In this document: positions 15,969 through 23,186 of the stretch, one piece after another | Numbering within the stretch: the first letter of the stretch is position 1 | Layout: each line of letters opens with the position of its first letter | Source of the DNA: Intestinimonas aquisgranensis | GTDB lineage: Bacteria > Bacillota > Clostridia > Oscillospirales > Oscillospiraceae | Reading direction: 5' to 3' | Assembly: GCA_020687605.1 (NCBI GenBank) | Contig: JAJEQY010000031.1 | Span: forward strand, 1-35,748 | Length of the DNA stretch: 35,748 nucleotides | Program-made: the position numbers and the translations under genes | Notes under the pieces: model-generated | Seen by the model: only the letters and a program-made list of their open reading frames with translations | Database searches by the model: none | Told to the model about the DNA's origin: nothing

Positions 15969-16021
15969 GATTTTTTCCACCTTTCCGGTCTGGTACATCA
16001 GACCTGTTCCTATGTATGGTT

Positions 16022-16960
16022 TTACGACTCGGGCTCAGGCGTGGGTTCGGGTTTGGGCGCCGGAGCACTGTCCTGGTTCATCTGAAAGACGTCGGCCACC
16101 TCGTGGATGGTGATATAGGCGGTGGGGTCGATCCGGTGGACCAGATCCTTCATGGGAATGATCTGGAAGCGGTTGACCACCACGTAAATGAGGGTCCGGG
16201 GAGAGTTGGAGTAAAAACCCTTGGCGTCCACGATGGTCATGCCGTGCTCAAAGGTCTCAGAAATGGCCCGGCACACCTCCTCCCGCCGGACGGTGACGAT
16301 AAAGACCCCCTTGGACCGGTCCAGGCCCTCCACGATGAAGTCCACCGTCTTGAGGGCGGCCATGTAGGTGACGATGGAGTAGAGTGGGAGGATCCAGCTC
16401 TGGAGGACCACGCCACATATGATATAGAGGATGATGTTGTAGGCCATCACGAAGGTGCCCACCGACACGCCCAGGCGCTTGGCGAAGATGACCGCCATGA
16501 CCTCTATGCCGTCCATGGCGCCGCCGTAGCGGATGGCCAGGCCGCTGCCCAGGCCGGAGATGAGGCCGCCGAAGAGGGCGCACAGCAGCAGGTCGGACCC
16601 CGCCAGGGGCGAGGCCATGGTCACGTCCACGGGGAGAACATCGGTGATGAGCCACGCACCCAGGGAGTAGACGGCCACCGTATACATGGCGTACACCGTG
16701 AAGACCGACCCCTGCCGCCGCAGCCCGTAGAGAAAGAGGGGGGTGTTGAGGAGGAGGAGGAAGATGGAGAGGGTCCACGTCTCCGGAGTGAGCTGGGAGA
16801 GCAGCATGGAGGTCCCCGAGATGCCGCTGTCATAGAGCTTGACGGGGGCAAGGAAGATGGTGACGCCGAAGGCGTTGATGAGCCCGGCCACCGTCAAAAA
16901 GAGAAAATTGGCGGGTGAGAGTCCCCGCAGGTCCTGGATCCACTTGGGCAGTTTCCGCAT
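16022..16960 (-). CDS. YitT-family membrane protein (DUF161 + DUF2179)
   Basis: A 312-aa inner-membrane protein. Five or six hydrophobic helices fill the first 200 residues: FLFLTVAGLINAFGVTIFLA, LSIFLLLLNTPLFL, VYAMYTVAVYSLGAWLI, LLCALFGGLISGLGSGLAIR and FVMAYNIILYIICGVVL. The motif RYGGAMDGIEVMAV is typical of the family (GGxDG in YitT proteins). The soluble C-terminal DUF2179 domain starts near VDFIVEGLDRSKGVFIVT and has the PDATxY-like end IDPTAYITI. The tail is proline-rich (APAPKPEPTPEPES). The function of this family is unknown; it is often called a putative transporter. The start has GGAG about 10 bases upstream and its own promoter at 17007-17036. It may be cotranscribed with the EFR1 ferredoxin. 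Confidence 0.9.
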   Translation of the reverse strand: MRKLPKWIQDLRGLSPANFLFLTVAGLINAFGVTIFLAPVKLYDSGISGTSMLLSQLTPETWTLSIFLLLLNTPLFLYGLRRQGSVFTVYAMYTVAVYSLGAWLITDVLPVDVTMASPLAGSDLLLCALFGGLISGLGSGLAIRYGGAMDGIEVMAVIFAKRLGVSVGTFVMAYNIILYIICGVVLQSWILPLYSIVTYMAALKTVDFIVEGLDRSKGVFIVTVRREEVCRAISETFEHGMTIVDAKGFYSNSPRTLIYVVVNRFQIIPMKDLVHRIDPTAYITIHEVADVFQMNQDSAPAPKPEPTPEPES

Positions 16961-17006
16961 ATTTCACACGCTCCGATCTTGGTCTTGTATGGTTTCTGAT
17001 AAAATA

Positions 17007-17036
17007 AGTATAGCATGCTGTCCGGGGAAAAGTCAC
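17007..17036 (-). promoter_or_regulatory. Promoter for yitT-like gene and downstream redox pair
   Basis: On the minus strand GTGACT (17036-17031), 18 bases, TATACT (17012-17007), about 45 bases before the ATG at 16960. The -35 box is weak. Confidence 0.5.
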
Positions 17037-17113
17037 GCGGTTCTCGCTGGTTTATCATCCTATGAAATTTCATTCTCCGCAACGTCGGTCCTCATGAAAG
17101 GCGGGATTTTCCC

Positions 17114-17142
17114 TGTTCATTTCCCAAAATTCGTGATAAAAT
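17114..17142 (+). promoter_or_regulatory. Possible promoter for the EAL protein-trmO unit
   Basis: TGTTCA (17114-17119), 17 bases, TAAAAT (17137-17142) with TG just before the -10. The -35 match is poor, so expression may rest on the extended -10. Confidence 0.4.
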
Positions 17143-17186
17143 ACTCGATATGACTTCCGTTTGAAGAGGGTAGAGGAGGTGACGGC

Positions 17187-19127
17187 ATGATTCGGTGGTC
17201 CCTGTCGGCGGAATTGCTCTGTATCATCATACTGATGCTGCTGATGTTCTCCTCCCATGGACAAAAACAGGCGCCCACCCGCAGTCAGCGCGTGTATCAG
17301 ACCTGCCTGCTGCTCTCTCTGGACTCCATTTTGCTGAACATTCTGTGCGTGTTCACCATCGGTGGCACCATTGTGGTGCCCCTGTGGCTCAACGTGCTGC
17401 TCAACAGCCTTTATTTTTTTATCAGCGTCCTCATGTGCTCGGTCATGGCGGCCTATCTCTTCTCCCTGATCCTGGAGCATGCGTACAGCGACCGGACCCT
17501 CCGCCGCGCCATCGTCTTTGTGGCAGTACTGACCCTCTTCTTCGCGGCAGCGGTGCTGTGGAACATCCCCAGCGGCATTCTCTTTTCCTTTGATGAACAG
17601 GGCGCCTACCACCGCGGGCCTCTCAACGGCCTGGGCTACGGCATTCTGGCGGTGGAGCTGGCGGCGCTGGTGGTATGCTACCTCCTGCACCGCCACTGCG
17701 TCAGCCGGAATATGATCCATGTCATGCACACCCTGCCCCCTCTGGTGGTGCTCATGATCATCTTTCAGCGGCTCTACCCCGAGATCCTGCTCAACGGCGC
17801 CATCATTACCATGGCGGACCTCATCCTCTATATCAGCTTTCAAAGCCACCAGCTGGATCTGGACAGCCTCACTGGGGCGGGCAACCGCAACGGCTTCCGC
17901 AATGAGCTCTCCCTCCGCCTGGCCGGCCGCCAGCGGTTCCAGGTGATCCTGCTGGGGCTCCAACAGTTCTCCGACATCAACCGCCGCTTCGGCCACCAGC
18001 TGGGAGACGCCTTTCTCTACGAGACCGCCCGGCAGCTGGAACGACTTTTCCCCCGCGGCAGGGTCTTCCGGTTCGGCAATGTGGAGTTCGCCCTGCTCCT
18101 CCCCTACCCCGACGATGATGGCGCCGCCCGGCTCCAGACCATCCGGGACCGCTTTGAGCAGCCTCTGACCCTTGGAACGGACCAGGCCGTTCTCACCGTA
18201 CGTCTGGCCGACCTGCTGTGTGCCGGTGAGCACTGGACGGTGGGGCGGCTGCTGGAGGCTCTGGAGTACAGCCTGGATCTGGCCCGGAAGGGCGACGGCG
18301 AACCGGTGCGCTTCCAGGGGCAGGCGGCCCAGATGCTCCAGCGCCGCAAGGATCTGGTTTCCCTGATGCGTCAGTCCCTCCAGGAACGCCGGTTCCGGGT
18401 GTGGTACCAGCCGGTGTGGGACACCGCCGCCGGCGCCTTTACCTCCGCCGAGGCCCTGCTCCGCCTGTCCACCCCGGAGGGGGAGGCGATCTCCCCCGCC
18501 GAGTTCATCCCCCTGGCTGAGGAATCCGATCTCATCAACGACCTGAGCTGGCTGGTGCTGGAGGAGGTCTGCCGCCTGCTCAGCGGAGGGACCGTTTCCG
18601 CCCTGGAGAGCGTGTCCATCAACCTGTCCATGCAGCAGTTTCTGGACCCCAACCTGGTCCCCCGGCTGCGCCGGTGTCTGGATACCTACGGCCTCTCCCC
18701 CACCCAGCTGAAGATCGAGATCACCGAGCGTGTGGCCGCCCAGGACATCGGCCGCACGGCGGCGGTGATGGAGCAGCTCTCCGGTATGGGCATCCACTTC
18801 TATCTGGATGACTTCGGTACCGGCTGGTCCAACCTGTCCTGTGCGCTGGACCTGCCCTTCCAGTGCGTCAAGCTGGACCACAGCCTGCTCAGCGCCTACC
18901 CTGCCAGCCCCCGGAGCCGCCAGCTCATCCACGGCCTGGTGGCCCTCTTCCACGAGCTGGACGTGGCGGTGGTGGCCGAGGGAGTGGAGACGCAGGCCCA
19001 GGCCGACGCTCTGGGCGGCTGCGGCGTGGACTGGCTCCAGGGCTACCACCTGGCCCGGCCCATGCCCGAGGAGGCGCTGGTCACCTTCCTGAACACTGCT
19101 GAAAAGGAGGCTTTGCCCCGTGTCTGA
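17187..19127 (+). CDS. Membrane-bound EAL c-di-GMP phosphodiesterase with degenerate GGDEF
   Basis: Predicted to break down cyclic di-GMP at the cytoplasmic membrane. The 646-aa protein has about seven hydrophobic segments in residues 8-220 (a 7TM-like sensor region), then a GGDEF-like domain from LDSLTGAGNRNGFRNEL (about 226-240) and a C-terminal EAL domain (about 395-635). The GGDEF signature is GNVEF (297-301), which lacks the essential second Gly and Asp, so cyclase activity is unlikely; it may only bind GTP. The EAL domain is complete: E422 in EALLR, N479 (INLSMQQF), E511 and E514 (KIEITE), D541/D542 (LDDFGTG), K562 (VKLD), E598 (AEGVE) and Q618 (QGY). The start has AGAGGAGG upstream. 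It overlaps trmO by 8 bases. Confidence 0.93.
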   Translation: MIRWSLSAELLCIIILMLLMFSSHGQKQAPTRSQRVYQTCLLLSLDSILLNILCVFTIGGTIVVPLWLNVLLNSLYFFISVLMCSVMAAYLFSLILEHAYSDRTLRRAIVFVAVLTLFFAAAVLWNIPSGILFSFDEQGAYHRGPLNGLGYGILAVELAALVVCYLLHRHCVSRNMIHVMHTLPPLVVLMIIFQRLYPEILLNGAIITMADLILYISFQSHQLDLDSLTGAGNRNGFRNELSLRLAGRQRFQVILLGLQQFSDINRRFGHQLGDAFLYETARQLERLFPRGRVFRFGNVEFALLLPYPDDDGAARLQTIRDRFEQPLTLGTDQAVLTVRLADLLCAGEHWTVGRLLEALEYSLDLARKGDGEPVRFQGQAAQMLQRRKDLVSLMRQSLQERRFRVWYQPVWDTAAGAFTSAEALLRLSTPEGEAISPAEFIPLAEESDLINDLSWLVLEEVCRLLSGGTVSALESVSINLSMQQFLDPNLVPRLRRCLDTYGLSPTQLKIEITERVAAQDIGRTAAVMEQLSGMGIHFYLDDFGTGWSNLSCALDLPFQCVKLDHSLLSAYPASPRSRQLIHGLVALFHELDVAVVAEGVETQAQADALGGCGVDWLQGYHLARPMPEEALVTFLNTAEKEALPRV

Positions 19128-19812
19128 GGCCCTCACTCTGGCCCCCGTGGCCCACATCCGCAGCGACTTCCCCACCAAGTTCGGCATCCCCAGGCAGAGC
19201 GGCCTGGTGGAGTCCCTCCGGGCGGCGGTGGTCTTTACGCCGGAATACCGCAACCCCGACGCCCTCCGGGGGCTGGAGGGCTTTTCCCATCTGTGGCTGG
19301 TGTGGGTCTTTTCCCGCTCGGTGGGTGCCCGCTGGTCCCCCACCGTCCGGCCGCCCCGGCTGGGCGGTAACGAGCGCATGGGTGTCTTTGCCACCCGCTC
19401 CCCCTTCCGGCCCAACCCCATCGGCCTCTCCGCCGTGAAGCTGGAGGAGATCCGGCTCCACACCCCCGACGGCCCCCAGCTCATCGTCTCGGGAGCCGAC
19501 CTCATGGACGGCACCCCCATTCTGGATATCAAGCCCTACCTCCCCTACGCAGACTGCCACCCCGAGGCCCTGGGGGGCTTCGCCCCCACCGGCGGCGCCG
19601 AGCTGGAGGTGGACTGCCCGCCCGCCCTGCTGGAGCGTCTGCCGGAGGACAAGGCCCGTGCCCTGCTGGGGGTTCTCTCCCGCGACCCCAGGCCCTCCTA
19701 CCAGCACGACCCGGACCGGGTCTACGGTATGGACTTCGCCGGTCACAACATCCGCTTCTCCGTCTCCGGCACTACCCTCACCGTCCTGTCCATTGAAGCT
19801 CTGAAGCCCTGA
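19120..19812 (+). CDS. trmO: tRNA t6A37 N6-methyltransferase TrmO
   Basis: Methylates N6-threonylcarbamoyladenosine at position 37 of some tRNAs (TrmO/TsaA family, beta-barrel SAM-dependent enzyme). The 230-aa length matches two-domain E. coli TsaA (about 235 aa). Family blocks are APVAHIRSDFPTKFGIPRQSG, LEGFSHLWLVWVFS, GVFATRSPFRPNPIGLS and ILDIKPYLPYAD. The C-terminal domain has DPRPSYQHDPDRVYGMDFAG. The start is GTG, with AAAAGGAGG about 9 bases upstream, inside the final codons of the EAL gene, so translation is coupled. Coupling of a tRNA-modifying enzyme to a c-di-GMP phosphodiesterase is not an obvious functional link and may be chance. Confidence 0.95.
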   Translation: MSEALTLAPVAHIRSDFPTKFGIPRQSGLVESLRAAVVFTPEYRNPDALRGLEGFSHLWLVWVFSRSVGARWSPTVRPPRLGGNERMGVFATRSPFRPNPIGLSAVKLEEIRLHTPDGPQLIVSGADLMDGTPILDIKPYLPYADCHPEALGGFAPTGGAELEVDCPPALLERLPEDKARALLGVLSRDPRPSYQHDPDRVYGMDFAGHNIRFSVSGTTLTVLSIEALKP

Positions 19813-19820
19813 AGGTATGC

Positions 19821-19858
19821 AAAAGGGGGCGCTCCCATCTCTGGGAGCGCCCCCTTTT
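19821..19858. terminator. Bidirectional terminator between trmO and hsp20
   Basis: A perfect 16-bp stem AAAAGGGGGCGCTCCC (19821-19836) with GGGAGCGCCCCCTTTT (19843-19858), loop ATCTCT, with T runs on both strands. It serves both convergent genes. Confidence 0.92.
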
Positions 19859-19887
19859 TACAGATCAATCGGTATGAACTTGTTCCA

Positions 19888-20334
19888 TCAGGCGATGGCG
19901 ATGGTGGAGCGCTTGGGCAGCTCCGGCTTGCCCTGCTTGGGCATAGACAGCTTCAGGATACCGTCCTCGTACTTAGCGGACACGTCCTCGGGCTTCACAT
20001 CGCCCACGTAGAAGCTCCGGCTGCACGCACCGGCGTAGCGCTCCTGGCGGATGTAACGGCCCTCCTTGTCCTTCTCGTCCTTGTCCAGGCCCTTGGCGGC
20101 GCTGATGGTCAGGTAGCCATCCTTCAGGTCCACGGTGATCTCGTCCTTCTTGAAGCCGGGCAGGTCCACATCCACCTCGTAGGTGTTCTCGGTCTCCCGC
20201 ACATCGGTCTTCATCAGGTTCTTGGCGTGCTTGCCGTAGAGCGGATCACGGCTATTATTCCACATGGGGAACATCCCAAAGCGGTCATCAAAGAAATCAT
20301 CGAACAGGTTCTCACCAAAAATGCTGGGCAACAT
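19888..20334 (-). CDS. hsp20: Hsp20 / alpha-crystallin small heat-shock protein
   Basis: An ATP-independent holdase chaperone that binds unfolding proteins in large oligomers in the cytoplasm. The 148-aa length is normal. The N-terminal arm is Phe/Asp-rich (LFDDFFDDRFGMFPMW). The alpha-crystallin domain shows MKTDVRETENTYEVDVDLPG, FKKDEITVDLKDGYLTISA and ends with the A-x-x-x-G-x-L block AKYEDGILKLSMPK. A short Ile-x-Ile-type anchor (TIAIA) follows at the C-terminus. It is a single-gene unit. The promoter upstream carries a CIRCE box, so it belongs to the HrcA-controlled class I heat-shock regulon, an uncommon placement for hsp20 compared with groE and dnaK. The 5' leader is about 70 bases and shows no obvious thermometer that I can verify. 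Confidence 0.96.
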   Translation of the reverse strand: MLPSIFGENLFDDFFDDRFGMFPMWNNSRDPLYGKHAKNLMKTDVRETENTYEVDVDLPGFKKDEITVDLKDGYLTISAAKGLDKDEKDKEGRYIRQERYAGACSRSFYVGDVKPEDVSAKYEDGILKLSMPKQGKPELPKRSTIAIA

Positions 20335-20412
20335 AAGTCATTCCTCCATTCACAGCACTTACTTTTTGCCCTGCGGAGGAGCTCTCTGAACTCCTCTTCT
20401 TGGAACAATTAT

Positions 20413-20455
20413 GTTATAGCACTGTGGATTAGCACTGTCAATGCGGGAGTGCTAA
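20413..20455 (-). promoter_or_regulatory. hsp20 promoter with CIRCE (HrcA) operator
   Basis: The CIRCE inverted repeat is TTAGCACTG (20429-20437), nine bases, GAGTGCTAA (20447-20455), one base off the consensus. On the minus strand TTGACA (20441-20436), 17 bases and TATAAC (20418-20413) form the promoter, and the -35 lies inside the CIRCE spacer and arm, so HrcA binding would block it. The remaining 20456-20515 shows only a weak GGCGG/CCGCC stem behind the 20516 gene. Confidence 0.9.
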
Positions 20456-20515
20456 TGTTTACAAAAGGAACGATGTTTGTTCATAAAATAAGCGATTTCC
20501 GGCGGGAGGGCCGCC

Positions 20516-21328
20516 TCAGCCGATGATCTCCTCCACGGCCTGGTTGAGCTCCGTAGGGCTGTGGGCGGTGTAGGAGACGGCATCCACGGCGGTCCGGGTG
20601 AAGGGGGACCGGGCCAGGGCCGTCAGGGCCTGGGCACGGCGGGCCGCCTGGTGGCCGGTGAGATCGGCCTCCAGCACCAACTCCTCCGGCACCGGGCGCA
20701 CCGGCAGGGGCCGGGCCAGGGCCGCCGCCACCCCCGCCCGGATGGCCTCACAGGCGTCGTCGGGATGGAGGTTGAAGGTGGAATTGCCCCGGCACTCCTT
20801 CACCGCCACGGTGGTGAGGCCGGGGATCTCCTCCGCCGCCAGGCGGCAGATGGTCTCGTCGCCGCTGAGGAAAAGGGAGGGCACCCCCATCTGGGCGGCG
20901 TACAGGGAATTGAGGGTGAACTCGGAGGCGACGCGGCCGTTGATCTTCAGGCAACGGATGACGTTTTTGTTGATGGTGTGGGCCAGGGGGCTGCCGTCGG
21001 TGCCGGCGGGGGCGTGGTAGCCGATGTAGAGGGCGCCGGCATAGCTTCCGTCCACACCGGCCATCATGGAGCCGGGGTGACAGGCCCAGCCCCGCATGAG
21101 CCGCACGCCACGGGGCAGCTTGTCGTGCAGGAGGTTCCGGGCGCAGTCGTGGCCGTCCCGGACCACCACCTGGTGGCCGGCGGCCAGGATGGCCTCGCAG
21201 GCCGCCGCCACCTCCCGGGTCATCTGGAGCCGGGCCTCCTCGTAGCCCTGGCCGCCCGGCTCGGTCTCGCACCAGGCGGTGACGTCGGTGATCCCTTCCA
21301 GGTCGGCGCTGATGAAATAAACTGCCAT
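20516..21328 (-). CDS. M55-family D-aminopeptidase (DppA-like)
   Basis: Zinc peptidase of 270 aa related to Bacillus subtilis DppA, which removes N-terminal D-amino acids (D-Ala-D-Ala and similar peptides) in the cytoplasm. Zinc ligands sit where DppA has them: D9 and E11 in SADLEGITDV, H60 in RDGHDCARN, H105 in GYHAPAGTDG and E136 in RVASEFTLN. The block GVPSLFLSGDE is also typical. The start MAVYFISADLEG has AGGGGG upstream; a longer frame would add an unrelated N-terminus. It is last of the nine-gene peptide cluster, 13 bases after the P1 peptidase. Its likely substrates are the D-amino-acid peptides brought in by the ABC importer. A weak stem but no strong terminator follows. Confidence 0.93.
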   Translation of the reverse strand: MAVYFISADLEGITDVTAWCETEPGGQGYEEARLQMTREVAAACEAILAAGHQVVVRDGHDCARNLLHDKLPRGVRLMRGWACHPGSMMAGVDGSYAGALYIGYHAPAGTDGSPLAHTINKNVIRCLKINGRVASEFTLNSLYAAQMGVPSLFLSGDETICRLAAEEIPGLTTVAVKECRGNSTFNLHPDDACEAIRAGVAAALARPLPVRPVPEELVLEADLTGHQAARRAQALTALARSPFTRTAVDAVSYTAHSPTELNQAVEEIIG

Positions 21329-21341
21329 AGGATCGCCCCCT

Positions 21342-22376
21342 TTAACCGCCGTACCGGGCCACGAAGTCCCGGAGGCCCAGGTAACAGTTGCCCCGGACAC
21401 CCGTGGTGGTCTCGGCGTGGTAGAGGGAGCTGATGATGGCCTCCTCCACCGCCTCCACCCCGGCTACAAATACCCGGTCGATGTTCTCGTCGTAGAACAT
21501 CTTGGTCTCCAGGATGTTCTTCTCACTGTAATGGGGCAGGCGGTTGGCGGTGGTGAAGGCGATGGCGATGTCGCCGCTGCCGTTGCCGCAGTAGGAGCCC
21601 ACCCGGCCCAGGGCCACCATGGACCGCTTGGCCAGCCGGCTCAGCTGCCGCTCGTTGAGGGGGATGTCGGTGGCCAGGAGCATGATGATGGAGCCCTCGT
21701 CCTTCCGTTCGTCCCGGCCCAGGTTGGTGTCGTAGTGCTTTCCGCCGATGATAAGGTTGCCCGGTGCGCCGAAGTTGGACATGACCAGGGCGCCCACGGT
21801 GTAGGTCTGGTCGTCCACCTCCACCCGCCGGGAGGCGGAGCCGATCCCCCCCTTGAGGCCCAGGCAGACCATGCCGGTGCCGCCGCCCACGGCCCCCTCT
21901 TCAAAGTCCTCACTGGCGTTGGCCAGGGCCTCACGGACGTGCTCAGGGCGGACGTGGAGGCCTCGAATGTCGTTGAGCCGGCCGTCGTTGCACTCGGTGA
22001 CCACGCAGTTCACCGTGCCGGTGGTGACCCCGATGTCCGGGTTCCCCTCCAGCATGTACCGGGTGAGCTCCTGGCAGGCGGTGCCCACGCTGAGGGTGTT
22101 GGTGAGGAGGATGGGGGTCTCGATGGTGCCCAGCTCCTGGATCTGGATGAGGCCCACGCTCTTGCCGAAGCCGTTGATGACCGACACCCCGGCCATTACC
22201 TTGTCCTGGAAGCAGTTGCCCCCGTGGGGCAGCACGGCGGTGACGCCGGTGTGGATGTCCCCTTCCTTTAATGTCACGTGGCCCACCTTCACCCCGGGCA
22301 CGTCGGTGATGAGGTCCCGCTCTCCCCGGGGCCACTTGGCGTGGAGGTCAAAGCCGCTGTTTTCGGGCAGTCCCAT
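21342..22376 (-). CDS. P1-family (DmpA-type) aminopeptidase
   Basis: A 344-aa Ntn-fold hydrolase. DmpA relatives are L-aminopeptidase/D-amidase or beta-aminopeptidases and process themselves at a Gly-Ser bond to make an N-terminal Ser nucleophile. Visible marks: LITDVPGVKVGHVTLKEGD near the N-terminus (ITDV.GV.VGH is a family signature), GTVNCVVTECNDG, EGAVGGGTGMVCLGLKGG, and the self-cleavage region DEGSIIMLLATDIPL, with G228-S229 at the predicted cut. The block GNGSGDIAIAFTTAN is also typical. No signal peptide, so it is cytoplasmic. The ATG has AGGAG about 9 bases upstream. It lies 18 bases after the racemase stop and 13 before the M55 gene. Acting with M55, it would cut unusual peptide bonds; the exact specificity is unknown. 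Confidence 0.92.
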   Translation of the reverse strand: MGLPENSGFDLHAKWPRGERDLITDVPGVKVGHVTLKEGDIHTGVTAVLPHGGNCFQDKVMAGVSVINGFGKSVGLIQIQELGTIETPILLTNTLSVGTACQELTRYMLEGNPDIGVTTGTVNCVVTECNDGRLNDIRGLHVRPEHVREALANASEDFEEGAVGGGTGMVCLGLKGGIGSASRRVEVDDQTYTVGALVMSNFGAPGNLIIGGKHYDTNLGRDERKDEGSIIMLLATDIPLNERQLSRLAKRSMVALGRVGSYCGNGSGDIAIAFTTANRLPHYSEKNILETKMFYDENIDRVFVAGVEAVEEAIISSLYHAETTTGVRGNCYLGLRDFVARYGG

Positions 22377-22394
22377 AGTCTTGTTCTCCTCTCT

Positions 22395-23093
22395 TCAGCG
22401 ATAGGTCTTTCCGGCGGTCTCGATGACCTTCCGGGCCAGGGTCTCCATGGGGTCCACATACCAGTCCCCCAGGCCCTCGTCGGCCTTGATGACCGAGAGC
22501 TCCGTGCAGGCCAGCACCACGGCGGCACAGCCCGCCCGCCGGTAGGCCGCTTCGATGCGTGTCCAGCTCTCCTGGTCGCAGGGCAGGCCCTTTTTCACCC
22601 GGTCGTAGATCTGGTGCATGACCTCCTTCTGGATCTCCGCCGGAGGGGTCCAGGGGGTGAGGCCCCGCTCGGTCAGGGCCTTCTGGTAGAGGCCGGTCTG
22701 CACCGTGCCGTCGGTGGCCATGACGCCGACAACGCCGCCGGGACACCGTCCGGCCAGGGCGGCCGCCGTCTCCCGGATCATGTGGAGGATGGGGATGCCG
22801 ATCTTGTCGGCGATCATGTCGGCGAAAAAGTGGGCGGTGTTGCAGGTGATGGCGATGGCGGTGCAGCCGCACTGCTCCAGCAGCCGGGCGTCGGAGAGGA
22901 GCTGCTCATAGGGCCCCTCGTACTGCCCCGACAGGATGGCCGCCGTCCGGTCGGGCATGGAGGCGTCGCTGAGCAGGATGAGGTCGATGTGGTCCTGGTC
23001 CCGCTCCGCCGCCGTGTGCTCCGTCACCATTTTATAAAAGAGCTGGGAGGCCATGGGGCCCATGCCGCCGATGATACCGATGGGGTGCTCCAT
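22395..23093 (-). CDS. Aspartate/glutamate racemase-family protein
   Basis: A PLP-independent amino acid racemase of 232 aa. The N-terminus MEHPIGIIGGMGPMAS is the family signature. The two catalytic cysteines are present: C84 in AITCNTAHFF and C196 in LACTELSV. The family includes aspartate racemase and broad-spectrum amino-acid racemases; the substrate cannot be told from sequence. I chose the ATG at MEHPIG, with AGAGGG 7 bases upstream; the upstream in-frame stretch holds the hairpin and is not coding. Within the operon it follows the solute-binding gene after a 93-base gap and precedes the P1 peptidase. It would turn released D-Asp, D-Glu or related residues into L-forms for catabolism. 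Confidence 0.9.
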   Translation of the reverse strand: MEHPIGIIGGMGPMASQLFYKMVTEHTAAERDQDHIDLILLSDASMPDRTAAILSGQYEGPYEQLLSDARLLEQCGCTAIAITCNTAHFFADMIADKIGIPILHMIRETAAALAGRCPGGVVGVMATDGTVQTGLYQKALTERGLTPWTPPAEIQKEVMHQIYDRVKKGLPCDQESWTRIEAAYRRAGCAAVVLACTELSVIKADEGLGDWYVDPMETLARKVIETAGKTYR

Positions 23094-23132
23094 TTTGTTA
23101 CCCTCTTTCTGGATTTGTCTGTACGCGCACGA

Positions 23133-23161
23133 TGGCGCCGGTACTTTCCGTACCGGCGCCA
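23133..23161 (-). other. Strong intercistronic hairpin without T run
   Basis: A perfect 12-bp stem TGGCGCCGGTAC (23133-23144) with GTACCGGCGCCA (23150-23161), five-base loop, lies between the solute-binding gene and the racemase. On the coding strand it is followed by TCGTGCGCG, not T's, so it is not a classical terminator; it more likely stabilises the upstream mRNA or makes a partial stop. Confidence 0.7.
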
Positions 23162-23186
23162 GTGCTTTTTTCATTCGGAACAGGGT

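Noticed and set aside
20501..20515. Terminator behind the M55 gene
   Set aside because: The GGCGG/CCGCC stem is only five base pairs and is not followed directly by T's; too weak to call.
23133..23161. Intrinsic terminator after the solute-binding gene
   Set aside because: The coding strand has no T run after the stem; the T run lies on the opposite strand, where no gene needs it.
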